Source: Butyriboletus loyo
Lineage: Eukaryota; Basidiomycota; Agaricomycetes; Boletales; Boletaceae
Length of the DNA stretch: 64,000 nt
Direction: 5' to 3'
Assembly (NCBI GenBank): GCA_038093515.1
Contig: JBBPSI010000026.1
Span: 62,001 to 126,000 of the forward strand
Shown: piece after piece, positions 34,934 through 45,675 of the stretch
Numbering within the stretch: the stretch's first letter is position 1
Layout of the letters: every line of letters begins with the position of its first letter
Notes under the pieces: generated by a model
What the model was told of the DNA's origin: nothing
The model's input: the letters and a program-made list of their open reading frames with translations, nothing else
Database searches by the model: none
Made by a program: the position numbers and the translations under genes

Positions 34934-35502
34934 GTCGGCCTAACTTCAGTGGCCAGCTTCTTTTCATCTTGGCCTCCAGACTTCTTTCTCCAGAGGGCGA
35001 TCAACTCGTCAGTTGTCATTGTTGCTTCTTTTAATTCTGCCCCAGGGGTCATCTCCTCCTTGGGTTCAGCAGGTGTCTCTTTTGGTGGTTGTGCGGGTAC
35101 TGGCGTCGGCGCAGGCCTCCTTGGTGTGAGCGCGGGTTTCCTCACGAGAGGGCGTCGGTGTACGAACGGCTTGCTCTGTTGTACAAGTGTAAACCCTTCG
35201 GAGTCCACTATTGGCTCGGGTTTACCTGTGCTCGACCCAGATATCGGCGATCGGGGTGAGACTCTGTCAATGAGAGGACGTGGGGTGATACGTTCTGCCA
35301 GTGTCTTGGCAGGTTCCTCTTTCTTCTTGCCAAAGGCCTTCTCGAGGCGTAGGCATATTGTTTCCTTGTTGATTCCTCTCGACTCCAGTGTCTGGAGGAG
35401 TTCCTTAACTGAGGGCTCCGACGTGGAGGTGGCTCGGACTTGTGATGTTGGCTGTGGCAGGGAAGAGGCGTGTCTGGCGTTCCCAATGTTCCAGGCTCTC
35501 GC

Positions 35503-36233
35503 TGTTATGCTGGTAGTGCACAATAGCTAGCAAGCGAGCACTTATAGGGGCTCGAGCCTAATGAGGAAACTAGCCGACTCATGTAGACAACGCTATCGGG
35601 TGTCTTGCAAAGCAATTGTCAGCGAGATCTTGAGTGGTGGCGACCAGACGAGATCGAGCAGACTCTTATTGGCTTTATCGGCAAGAGAAGGGTATATTGC
35701 TAGATTACTATGCACTTGGTAGATGCATAGAATTAGCTAAAGAGTCTACTCGAGTCATAACAGCGAATGGAGAAGCAGCAAAGTGCCGGTAACGAGGGAG
35801 CTAAGCTCTGAGTAAGAAGGCGACATCGTCAATGAATGAGAAGAGCTGAAGGCAAAGTGATGATGTCCATGAGGCGAGCTCCACAGGGCGAAGGGTGCGC
35901 GAATGGCGGAGCTCTTGGATACGGGTCTCGACACGAAAGTACTGACACATCGTAATCTAGTCACGTGCTAGTCACGTGATGTAACAAATGTCATTGGTTA
36001 AGAAATGAAGGACACGACAGCTCAACTGAAGGTCCGGCCCGACGGGGCGACGAGACAGGGGCTATCTCAGTGTAGCATCACTGAGACTCACAGAACGACT
36101 GGGAAAGTGGATAATGTCCACTAGGTGACTAAGGAGCGGGTGATGGGCGGCATCGCAAGACGGTGGGGGTGGCGGAGACGCGTGAGCGTGGGAAAACGAG
36201 TGGCGGGGTACGCTTAGGGGTAAAACTGTAACA
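35503..36233 (-). mobile_element. Gypsy LTR C, shortened
   Basis: 731-bp LTR in the same orientation as LTR A, lacking about 90 bases around the segment that corresponds to 34370-34440. Its flanks (CTCGC and AAAAG) do not match. No primer-binding site is seen next to it, only gag coding sequence. It is therefore either a recombinant end or an insertion whose flank was later deleted. Confidence 0.75.
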
Positions 36234-36234
36234 A

Positions 36235-37002
36235 AAAGAGTTCTCAACAGTTTGCAAGGACTTTCATAGGGTCTTCCACCCCTTTGACGTAGGCGAAAGT
36301 GCCAGAATTGATCTGGGGAACCTCACCCAGAACAAAGCCAACCGAAAGGATGGCTACGACACCTACGTGACAGAGTTCCAGCTCCTCGCCGCAAAGTCCG
36401 GGATCATCGACAAGAAGGCACTCATCGAATGGTTCATCCGCGGACTAGACCCCCACCTCGCAGAGTCCGTTCTCTCTTGCGAAAAGCCCCCTACTACTCT
36501 CACCAGCTGGGCCGAGAAGACTTCCGCCTTCCATGCCCAGCATAAACATATTGATGACCTTTGCGCAGGGAAGCGCTATATTCCTACCTTCTCCTCCTCC
36601 TCCAAGCCTTCGTCCAGCCGAAGGGACCCCAATGCTATGGACGTCAACGCCATCCAACTTACTCCAGTACAACGTGTGGAGTACATGAAGCAGAACAAAT
36701 GCTTCATTTGCCACCAAGTCAGCTGTCGTTCAACCAACCATCCTCGCCCTCCTCGCAATGGGCAGAACCCCCGAGGTCCGCCTTCCCGTCCCCCTTGTAA
36801 CCCTCAGCGCCCACGCACCGCAGTCATCACGCCCCCCAAACCAAAGCCCTCCCCACTCGTCGACTATCTGTCTGAGTTAAAAGGTCGAGGCACTCAGCAA
36901 GAAGATGTCTTGAACATCCTCAAGGCATGCTTCAATGAAGACGAAGAAAAGCTGTCCATCGCAGCAACCAAGGTGGCCGAAGAATGGCCGAAGGATTTTT
37001 AG
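36235..37002 (+). pseudogene. Ty3/Gypsy gag fragment, opposite orientation
   Basis: Open frame from the LTR C border to TAG at 37000-37002. It encodes a capsid-like region (EFQLLAAKSGIIDKKALIEW, FIRGLDPHLAESVLSC), a degenerate zinc knuckle (CFICHQVSC) and a Pro-rich tail ending in a LL/RG helix that resembles the start of the minus-strand gag remnant (LQTLESRGINKETI). The 5' end is cut by LTR C. There is no pol before the next LTR, so it is either a non-autonomous derivative or a deletion product. Confidence 0.7.
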
Positions 37003-37014
37003 AAGAGAGGGAAG

Positions 37015-37638
37015 TGTTACAGTTTTACCCCTAAGCGTACCCCGCCACTCGTTTTCCCACGCTCACGCGTCCCCGCCACCCCCGCCGTCTCGCGATGCCA
37101 CCCATCGCCCGCTCCCCAGTCGCCTAGTGGACGCCATCCACTTCCCCGCTCGTTCCTGCAAGTCTCAGTGACGCTACACTGAGATAGCCCCTGTCTCGTC
37201 GCCCCGTCGGGCCAGACCCACAGCTGAGCTGTCGCGTCCCTCTTTCTTTTATCCAATGACATTTGGTTCATCACGTGACTAGCACGTGACTAGATTACGA
37301 CGCGTTCTTACCTTCGCGTCGAGACCCGTATCCAAGGGCTCCGCCGTTCGCGCACCCTTCGCCCTGTGGGGCCGGCCTCATGGACATCGTCACTTCACAT
37401 TCAGCACTTCTCATTCGCTGACGATGTCGCCACCTTGCTCGGAGCTTCGCTCCCTCGTTACCGGCACTTTGCCGCTTCTCCTTTCGCCGCTATGACTCGG
37501 ACGGACTCATAGCCCTATGCCCTTCGCTGCCACACACAGCTCGGTCTGTGCACTATGGACATTAGTATATATACTCGCACTTAGACTAGTACGAGTTCTT
37601 TAGCTAATTCTACGCATCTACCAAGTGCATAGTAATCT
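37015..37638 (+). mobile_element. Gypsy LTR D, truncated
   Basis: Begins TGTTACAGTTTTACCCC and follows the LTR family in plus orientation until about 37638 (ATAGTAATCT), where it stops short by about 190 bases. It matches the orientation of the gag fragment just upstream and may be its 3' LTR. The truncation point is only about 60 bases from the end of the F-box gene. Confidence 0.75.
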
Positions 37639-37695
37639 GCATCGGCCGTCATCATCCCCCGCGTGCTTCATCGACATCGACATCGACACCCTCCG

Positions 37696-39697
37696 TCAAG
37701 GCATCGAGAGATACACAGGCTCATACGGCCTCTCCACCCTGATGTCCACATCCACCCCGCCCTCGCGGGCACACTTCAACACACGTTCTCTAAACGCATC
37801 GAAACACGCCTTACGCCAATTTTGCCGTCTCTGACCGAGACTGTACACAAAGTCGTAAAAGACGAGTTCGAACACGGCAAGGGGCTGGACGCCCGCTTGC
37901 GTTGCGCGGTCTCCTGTCCGGGACTCGATGATGTCAACCAGTGAGTCGAGGTGGGTTTCGTGGGCACAGCCGAGATGGAGTTTGGTGAGGGAGGGGAAGG
38001 AGGGCGAGGGTGAGGGCGAGGGTGAAGGTGAAGGTGAAGGTGAGAGTGAGGGTGAAGGTGAGAGTGAGGGCGAGAGTGAGGGTGAGGGTGAACCTGGGAT
38101 GGAAGTCGGGCTGGGACTGAGACTCGGACTCGGACTCGATGCAGCTATAGACTTGAAACCAGGCAAGGGAATGAGATGCGCAAGCACATCTGAGACGGGA
38201 TACGCCCTCGGACAAGGGTCAAACGTGAACGTGGACAACGTGGGCGAGGTACTCGGGGACGTGAGCAGACGCGCAAGCTCCGAAGGGGACATATCGACAT
38301 CCCGGATGTGAAGCGTGTGGAGGTGGCATGCAGAGCGATCAAGGAGGGAAGAAAAATGGTGGGCATGCCACCAGTTAGTTTGTGTGTGCACCTGTACGTC
38401 CAGGAGCGGGGGCGGGTGTAAGTCCGGATGCGATAACGGCGCATGAGAATCATCGCAGCCCGTGAGAACGGCACTATCGATGTCCAGCGTCGTGAGCTGG
38501 GGAAGTCGCAATGCATCGACGAATGCACATGCATGGGCGCTCCGACTCAGCCGTCGTACGCGGAGCGTATGCAATCTCGGCAACTCAACCATCGGAATCG
38601 TTGTCTGCCCCTGAGCTATCGCATCCAGCTGATGTAAGAGCTGCGCTAGTGTGGTGCTCAAACCGATCGAAAGCTCGGTGAGGTTCTGACACTGTGCCAA
38701 CGTCCAAAAATGACGCGGGAGAGTGCCACTCCCGCCTCTTGCTTCGTGTAGGTCGTACGAGAACGCGATTGATGTGAGACGTGTCCAGTCGACGAGGATG
38801 TCTTCCCGTATGACATGGTCTGGCCCTGTATACGCTAGCGAGGTGAGTTGAGTTGCCTGCGCGAGATCGAGGCGGAGGGAGAGGAGACCACTACGCCAGC
38901 CCATGTGGTCGATGTGCACGGAAAACGAAGCGAGGGACGTAAATGCGCACGAGGAAAGCACAGCGAGCTGCGTAAAGTAATCCGAAGAGAGCTTGAGATG
39001 GATGCCCTTCCATCGGGGTGCATGGATGCGGATGCAGGAAAGTAACCAGATGACGACGTCTTCGGTATCATTTTGGAAGATCCGGTGGTCGGTGAAGGCG
39101 ATGGAGAGCGGGGCAGGATATGATAGGTGAAGCCACGTTTCGATGGCAGTGGCGACTTTCGTATAGTCGCGCGAGCGATTGACATCCGTTTCGAGGAATG
39201 TCAGGGATAAAGAGGTCCAGAGTCGGGGGGTGCTCTGGGCTACCGAGCGCCAGAAGCTGCAGACACGACCAAGAAGGAGCGGGGGTTCCGAGAGCATCGC
39301 GCGAGATGGTGCCTGCTCGTCGACACAGTTTTCAAAAATGATACCAAGTATCTCCGGCGGTATGCGATGTACCCCACACCTTCGTGGGCTTTGCAATGCC
39401 CTTTTGACATGTACGACCTCTGTTGCGGTGGGTGGCGGTTGACGACGGGCATTGTTACCGTGACGTTCTGGTGAGCGCAGCAGATGTACAAGTGTTCCCT
39501 GGCAATTGCAATCACAGTCACTTTCATGAGCTCTTTTAATGGGGAGTGGGAGACGCTAGAAACACGGATGGAACTTAAGACTCGAACACAGATTCCAGGA
39601 TGAACGGAGAAGCTGAGAGACTCACCACACGACCTCGTACAACACTGCGATCGTGCTGGGGTACGTTTACCTCTGGGTGGGACTCGGAGGACAGCAT
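37696..39697 (-). CDS. F-box protein 1
   Basis: Probable SCF ubiquitin-ligase substrate receptor. Exon 1 is 39626-39697 (ATG, 24 codons; MLSSESHPEV...). The intron 39556-39625 (GTGAGT...TTCTAG) removes an in-frame TAG, and exon 2 is 39555-37696. The product is 643 aa and intron phase is 0. An F-box-like motif HRIPPEILGIIFENCV lies at about residues 87-102 and is followed by WRSVAQSTPRLWTSL, the usual continuation in Agaricomycete F-box families. The rest resembles leucine-rich F-box partners without clear repeats. A Ser-Pro stretch (about residues 512-547) comes from a minisatellite. It is a paralogue of the next gene, with the same short first exon. The truncated LTR D lies 58 bases beyond its stop. 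Confidence 0.8.
37985..38092. repeat. GAGGGTGAAGGT-type minisatellite
   Basis: Imperfect 6-bp units (GAGGGT, GAAGGT, GAGAGT, GAGGGC) repeated for about 105 bases. On the coding strand they read Ser-Pro and Leu-Ser-Pro, giving a low-complexity loop in F-box protein 1. All units are multiples of three, so length changes keep the frame. Confidence 0.85.
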
Positions 39698-40379
39698 GAT
39701 CCTTCAAAGCTAATAACCGAGGTTCGTCAGCACACAGAAAAAGTGCGAGGTTTTAAAAGACTGTTTGACGTGCGTTTTCCCGCTCACGGAGGTTCCGCAT
39801 GGACCTGTACCCACCATCAGATGGGATGCTTACTCACCGACGTAAAGTTGTCCCCTGAGTCGGCGTAGAATTCCTGTTCAAGTCGAGACGCAGACTCACG
39901 TCCATTTCCACTACAAGTACGTGGCGGTTATTTAATCTTTCTCTCCCGGTTTTTCCCCCCTTGTCAAAGGTGTCTGCCCTATTACGTAGTATATACTATA
40001 ACCTAGTATGACTTGACGGCAATTCCTCCGAACCTCGCAGTCACTATAAAGCCAGCCGAGATTGGCGTTTTCTCGCATTCGTCGACTCTAAATGCAAATT
40101 ATTCCATTCCACGTCGACGACCGCTTCAAGTTGCCGACATTTCATCTTCGTGTCCTGCAGAACAACAATTCGTTTCGTTGCACTGGCAGGACCCAACCAG
40201 CACTTCTCACACGTCAGGTCTTTGCGAACCATCACGTCTCCCTTCGGCCCCCTGTCAGCCGGCCCTGAGAAATCAGTGCTACAGAAGCCAACAGTTCATT
40301 GAAGTCTTGCCGACGAAACCGTGGGAATTCGGAATCTATATAACTTTGATAGTAGTCACGTGTCTCGAGAAGGCGGACC
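39698..40379. other. Intergenic, F-box 2 to F-box 1
   Basis: No gene recognised. It must hold the promoter of F-box 1 near 39700-39950 and the 3' end of F-box 2. No clear TATA box was found. Confidence 0.4.
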
Positions 40380-42157
40380 CTACCGAACATCGATGTACCC
40401 GGCGAGATAAGGTGAATCTACGACCACCGACGCCTCCAAGCTATCCTCGTCCCCTTCCAAGTCGTCGTTCTTGTTCTCGGACACCCACCGTGCAAGGTCC
40501 GCCCGGAAACCCGCGAGTCTCCCTAGCCGAGCTCCCGGAACACTGACCCGGTCTGCATCTGTATCGTGCGACATATCAAAAAACACCACCTCCGCACGTC
40601 GGAGCGCGGCTACCCCGGCAGCTTGCGCATGGGCGCCTACACGTGAACGAAACATCTCCATCATCAAGTCCAAACACCCCTCTACCGAGCTCGCCAACGT
40701 GATCTCGCGTAATTGCGGTATGAGCGGGCCATTTGCCACACGTCGTCTGTCTCCCCGCGTTCGAGCCGCCGCAATATAGCGTGAGACATCCAGCTTACGA
40801 ATGACATCACCTAGATTCTGTGATCGTGGGCAAGGGATGAAACGGAACGACGTGAGCTCGTGTGAGACTGCGAGGCAGCGCACAAGCTCGTCGTTTGGGA
40901 AATCGACGTCTTGGATGGAAAGACGACGGAGGGTACACCCAGAACGTGCCAATAGGCTTGAAAAGGTGTGGTCGTGCCAGTGTTCGTTCCAAATGATGAG
41001 GTTGGATGCGTCGATCTCGAGTGTTTGGAGCTGAGGTAGGATGAGAGGGTCGATTGCGGTGCGTGCATTAGAGTAGGAGGAGAGTCGACGGACGCGGAGC
41101 GTTTGAAGACAGGGTAAAGTGATGGTTTGGCCATCATTTAGGCTTGGCCAGAAAGGTCGACCAATGCCCAAGGAACAAGTGGTCATGTTTTGACATTGGG
41201 CAAGGTGCCTGAAATGGCGAGACAACGTAGAGCTCGTCCCACTATGCGGAGCAAATTCGAACGACACTTCCTCCAGGCTTTCCCAATGAACGTCAGTTCT
41301 ATCGTCCATCGAATGCCTAGGTCCGCTGTAAGTAAATGACTTGAGGTTCGTGGCGGACTCCAAATTTAGGCGAAGCGTAGTGATGGTATGTTGGAACACA
41401 TCGCCGCTGATGTAGAGATGTTCCAGAGAGGACAAGTCACATGGCGTGAAGGTAAAGAGGAGGGGGAAATAACCACACGACAGCTGAAGTGAGATCCACT
41501 TCCAGCGACGTGCATGCGTTCGGAGCCGATCCACAAGCAAGGATATGAGATCTTCTGTGGTTGAGTGGCAGATGCGATGATCGGTGAAGGTGAGTGACAT
41601 TGGCAGAGCCCCCGACAGTTTCAGGTATAGATCGAACACGGGTTTGACCCTCTGCACGTCTTCCTCACGATTTCGGTGCGAGTCCGGAAAATAAAACTGG
41701 ATGGACGTCCAGAGGCGGGGATCGGATTCCGCAATCGCTTTCCAGAGCTGGCAGACTTGCGTAAGATAAAAAGGTCCTTGCGCAAGGACGGGGACCGGCG
41801 GGGTCGACTCGATCCCGCGAACCACGCAAAGCTCAAAAATATAGGCCAATATTTCGGGAGGGAGTAGGGTCACAGGGGAGCGCACGGAGGCTAGGCATTG
41901 GGGGTGGCTTGGGAGCCGATCAACGCCGGTTGTGATGGGCGGTGTAGGGCGACATGCTACGTGTTCGACCTGCACTTTCGATGAAGGCAACGATGTAGAG
42001 TTATAGGTCCGATCTTGAGTTTCGGTAGCAACGATTGTCCCGTCGTCGGGCTGTCAAGCCAATATGAGTCCACGGCGTCGTAAACGAAGGTGATACATAC
42101 AGATACGGTCCCCAAGCCAAAGGCCGAAAGACCGCCAGGAAGTGAATTGGATACCAT
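40380..42157 (-). CDS. F-box protein 2
   Basis: Paralogue of F-box 1. Exon 1 is 42107-42157 (ATG, 17 codons; MVSNSLPGGLSAFGLGT). The intron 42051-42106 (GTATCT...CTTGACAG) removes an in-frame TGA. Exon 2 is 42050-40380, ending in TAG, giving 573 aa with a phase-0 intron. The F-box-like motif LLPPEILAYIFELCV lies at about residues 79-93, then LWKAIAESDPRLWTSIQFYF. The TFTDHRI motif and the order of conserved patches match F-box 1, but the Ser-Pro minisatellite is absent. It is likely a soluble adaptor recruiting a substrate to SKP1-cullin ligase, inferred from the family only. Confidence 0.8.
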
Positions 42158-42565
42158 GACAGTGGCGGTCAACGACCAAGTGTGGACCCTCTGGGGTGCG
42201 CGTTGACCTCCTGAGAAAGGTTTAGAGTAAGCGAAAGAGAGTGTGCAGCGTTCGGGAGACAGTCAAGCGGCCGCAGGCATTGCCATGAAGCAACACTGCG
42301 TAATCAATGTGGTCAAAGGGCTGACGATGATCGGTTATTAACTGATTCCCCATCCGTTGGATCTCGGGTGAACATACGTATTCAGCGTGTTGTGGTTTTC
42401 CGGCCGTCGAGGAAATTAAAGATTGTAGTTCAGTCACCAGGCCATAAATTAAAGCTGAGAACGCTGGATCCATCATGGGCAAGTTGACCGACGGGAGAGC
42501 GATAATTGGACAAGAGTGTGGATAATCTTTCCCTAACTTACACCGAGAGAAGTTCTCAAGGTCCG
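42158..42565. other. Intergenic before F-box 2
   Basis: An open frame (42222-42611, minus) covers this stretch and overlaps the end of the next gene, but it has no ATG in good context and no known domain. It could be an alternative 3' extension of the neighbour. Left unannotated. Confidence 0.35.
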
Positions 42566-43990
42566 TCACCAATCCGCAAACCCAACCAACTTTCCGTCCC
42601 AACTCCACCATATCAACTCGTCTGCTTCTGCCAAATCTTCCTCAGAATCCTCGATCCGTGCACTGTTTCCATGAGATTTAACCCATACACCCTGTGCCTT
42701 CCTTGCTTTCGTTCGTTTCTTGGTGGGGGTATCACAGGAAGCGGGTGTCTGCCCTGACTCTACCAGAAACTCTGCAAGATAACTGTCCATAGACACACAT
42801 AGGTTCTGGCGCGGTATCCAGGAAGGGTGGTCAAAACGCCGCGGCGCCCTGAGCAGGACATGTATTTGCGTTGGGGCTACTATGCAGTCAGAGAGACGAC
42901 GATGACACTGATATGAATTTGGCGTACCCATCTCAGAAGCTAACCCTTGCCCATCGTCTTCTGCGCATGCACTTGCGAGCGTGCGCGATAGCAAACGCTC
43001 TGCAGCTCGTACAGTTTCCGGATCCTCGGTGTGTGGCAGGGGGGACTTTGAAGGTACCTTCGGCGGCGGCGGCGGTGGAGGAGAGTCAGAGTCGGGCGAA
43101 AGCGTCGGAGATGGACTTCTGGATAGTGGTGGCGACGCATCATCATCATCATCGGACCCAGAAATATCCTCGTCGTCTTCCTGGTTGCTGCCCCCGCTTT
43201 CTTCATCTTCGCTTTGCTCGTCTTCGTCGTCTGTGTCACTCGAACTCTCCACAACACTCTCGTCTTTTTCTGAGATATCGGGTGTTCGCTTGGCTTTGTC
43301 GGGGATGTTATCTTCCCGTAATCCCCACACCTTCGTTTCTAGTCCGTCGATACCCACCATCACGCATGATTTGGTGGTCCCTACAGTTGGACCGAGCGCA
43401 ACGGCGAAGAAGGCTCTGGCTACCCCATGTTTCCGATGATGACATGGAGCTGCTTCTGTCCCCGCTTCCACTTTATCGGGAGAACCTCGGAGTGCAAGCG
43501 CAGTAGAGAGAGCGATGAAAGTCGTGTAAAGATGCGAAGCAAGGGTGTCGAACGAATTCAATAATTCATGGCGTTTCTTGGAAGCACGGGTCGTGTTCTG
43601 AGAGTAGCCTACGTCCATAGGGAGCGATGTTCTAGAGGTGAAATTCACTCACATCGCTTGTCGGCATCCTGGCCAGCTGGACGATAGGACTGTCGATCAT
43701 AGGTAAACCACACGGAGACCGATAGAAACCAAGGATGGCACTAACAATGGAACTTGATTCTTGAGAAATAAGACGTGGCCTAGAAAGCTGATGCAGAGTC
43801 TGGCTGCCATGTTATCGCTCACAACATCGGTGTCAAGCACCACAGTAGGTACTGTGGAAGTCGCAGCGATGCTGGGAGTTGTGACATTCGTAGTCTCTGC
43901 TCTTTCGTTTACTATCGATTCTACTTGTTTTGTTTCATTTCGAAGTGGGGCCAGTGCTGGCACGTCGGAAGCGGGTGAGAGTACACGCAT
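42566..43990 (-). CDS. Acidic-linker protein, possibly p31comet (MAD2L1BP)-like
   Basis: Three exons were read by splice sites and phase: 43746-43990 (ATG; MRVLSPASDV...), 43653-43689 and 43597-42566 (TGA), giving 437 aa. Introns are 43690-43745 (GTTAGT...GACAG) and 43598-43652 (GTGAGT...CTCAG). The junctions create FLGHVLFLKNQVPFPIVQLA and then KKRHELLNSFDTLASHLYTT. A helical N-terminal domain (about 60-190) is followed by a long Ser/Asp/Glu and Pro linker (about 205-290). A C-terminal part ends in IWWSWDGKLVGFADW. The pattern recalls the spindle-checkpoint silencer p31comet, in which 'Q-P-P...QL', 'LL/LES...HL' and a terminal WF-F-GF strand occur in the same order. That identity is an inference from remembered family features; otherwise it is a conserved unknown. 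Confidence 0.65.
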
Positions 43991-45675
43991 GAGGTGGTGT
44001 TGATGATGAAAATGATTGGCGAAAGAAGGGACGCGTCTCTCGTGCGTGGTGAGGTCACGTGATTCAGTACTGACCACTTATTTTCGGACTGCTCGGGGTA
44101 GCCTTTCCGAGGTAGCGTACCCGCTGTGCCATTCTGTGCGTGCTTATCCATAGGCCCGGTCATTTATTACTTACGAGTGAATAAATTCTAGACACAGCGC
44201 TAAAAAGTCTGAGGTCGGTACCAATTTTTTATTCCGTTTCCAATGGCTATATACAAGCACCTCTCGAGGTAATGATACAAAGACCGGCTATGTTCAAAAA
44301 GCGGAACGAAGAAAACGAGACGACGCACGAGTAATATCGCGAACCAACCATTCTCCCTCGTCGCCCATTCCCGCCAATGATTTGCCAGTATCCTCTGCAG
44401 CTTCTCCTAGTCGGCAAGCTCCTTTTCGAGCACGTCCGAGTCCACTGGGGCGTAGTCGATTCCTGTCAACAATGGGCGAACGGGAATAAAATACAATGAT
44501 ATCGTCGGTACTCGCCGTCACATCTTATCGCAACCCATATATAGCCTCAGAGCAACCGTGGGAAAGTCGCAAACTAGCTTATCATGATCAAGACATCGGG
44601 TTTCATCGATAACCCTCACCACCCATCTTGCTTTTCCGTCGACCAGAGTAACTCCGTTGCACTTCGATACAGTCTTGTTGATGCAACAAGTATCACTCCA
44701 TTTGTTGCATTACCAAGACCGTCTCAAATTGTACAGAAGCCACGTCGCCCCCCAAAACCAGCGTCCCAACGAGCGATGTTTCCATGGAGTGATCACGCAC
44801 CCATGTCATTGGCTATGTCGAGTCACGGAGGTCCCTGCCACTGTATGGTATGCAGCATGGAAACGATTGACATCTCATAGATCTCGTCGACCATCTTCTC
44901 CACCTCCACTCATCACACGAACGCGTCTGCTCTACGACACTCGCCAGGATCGCCTCCAACACAACACAGCACATACTTTGGGATTCGACACCTGGATCCT
45001 TCCACTTGATCAAAATAACTTTATCAAGTGTCCTTTTTTCCCGCAATTAAAAGTGCTGCAGGGGAGCGAGGCATCAGATGTACCAACAAGTATGGTCAGA
45101 AGTAAAACTACCAGTAGTGCTGCGAGGCGAGCGAGTTCATACGTGGACTGATGTCCACATACTCACAATCGAGTATTGTATCTATACGTACTTGATTGAA
45201 TCAGTCAAACGAACGTGTCCCATCTCTGGTACCCAACCCACAACACATCCATGCGGGAAACGCAATCGCAAGCCTGAGGACAGCCTTGTCCGACTCTCGC
45301 TGATGTGATCCACTGAGTCCCTCAACGTGAATGTAAAGAAAGTACACGCACCGTGAGATGGACCTCCCCGGCAGAAAGATGAGATGCATCGTTCACTTGT
45401 TGTACCTAATAGGAAATGAGCCTGATCACGACACGGTATATAATAACGAAAAAACAAACGCACTGGGCCTGCTTCCTTTGCATTTGCAGAACCTTGTGCG
45501 CTAGGGGAAACGTTTTTGTTCGGATCGTTACGATCAGCAGCCTTGGTAGACGAAGGCTGTAGCGTCTAATGAGTTCCGGGCATACAAAATCGACGAAACA
45601 ACAAACCTTTAGCTTTGGATATTTCGCGACCGTTCGCTAAAATGATCTATTAAACGCACTGCGACCGGTCATCTA
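43991..45675. other. Intergenic region with a dispersed repeat
   Basis: No gene recognised. The stretch 44800-44960 (landmarks GATCTCGTCGACCATCTTC and ACGAACGCGTCTGCTCTACG) recurs at 48720-48870 and partly at 50700-50780, always beyond a WD40-type gene or relic on the same strand. It therefore probably belongs to an old duplicated 3' flank. Confidence 0.45.

Larger units (their letters stand above)
29850..35502 (-). pseudogene. Ty3/Gypsy (chromovirus) gag-pol polyprotein, decayed
   Basis: One frame runs from 35502 to TAG at 29850. The order is: gag-derived segment (35502-34939), aspartic protease (VDSGASGCFVHRDF), reverse transcriptase (YMDDILIHSEE), RNase H (DRELLAVIHALEEW), integrase (HHCC zinc region with CAVCQ; VDLITDLPE, SDCGPQFAS, QTDGETERVNQELE) and a C-terminal chromodomain (EYKVEKILTHRG...QYLVSWKGYSAAENTWEPE). 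The chromodomain places it among chromoviruses, which target marked chromatin. Breaks are in-frame TGA at 31947-31949, TAG at 31074-31076 and TGA at 30330-30332, the last two at positions where Trp is expected. There is also a 279-bp tandem duplication (31572-32129) and a solo LTR insertion (34113-34933). The capsid part of gag is missing at the 5' side, where LTR C begins. The element cannot be autonomous. Confidence 0.9.

Noticed and set aside
37625..37944. Small plus-strand frames at the end of F-box 1
   Set aside because: They are antisense shadows of the F-box exon and the LTR border.
39240..39707. Alternative minus-strand frame through the 5' end of F-box 1
   Set aside because: It contains the intron and a different frame; the two-exon model with ATG 39697 fits the paralogue better.
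42871..43506. Plus-strand frames rich in Ser, His or Arg opposite the p31-like gene
   Set aside because: They are created by the Asp/Glu/Ser codons of the minus-strand acidic linker.
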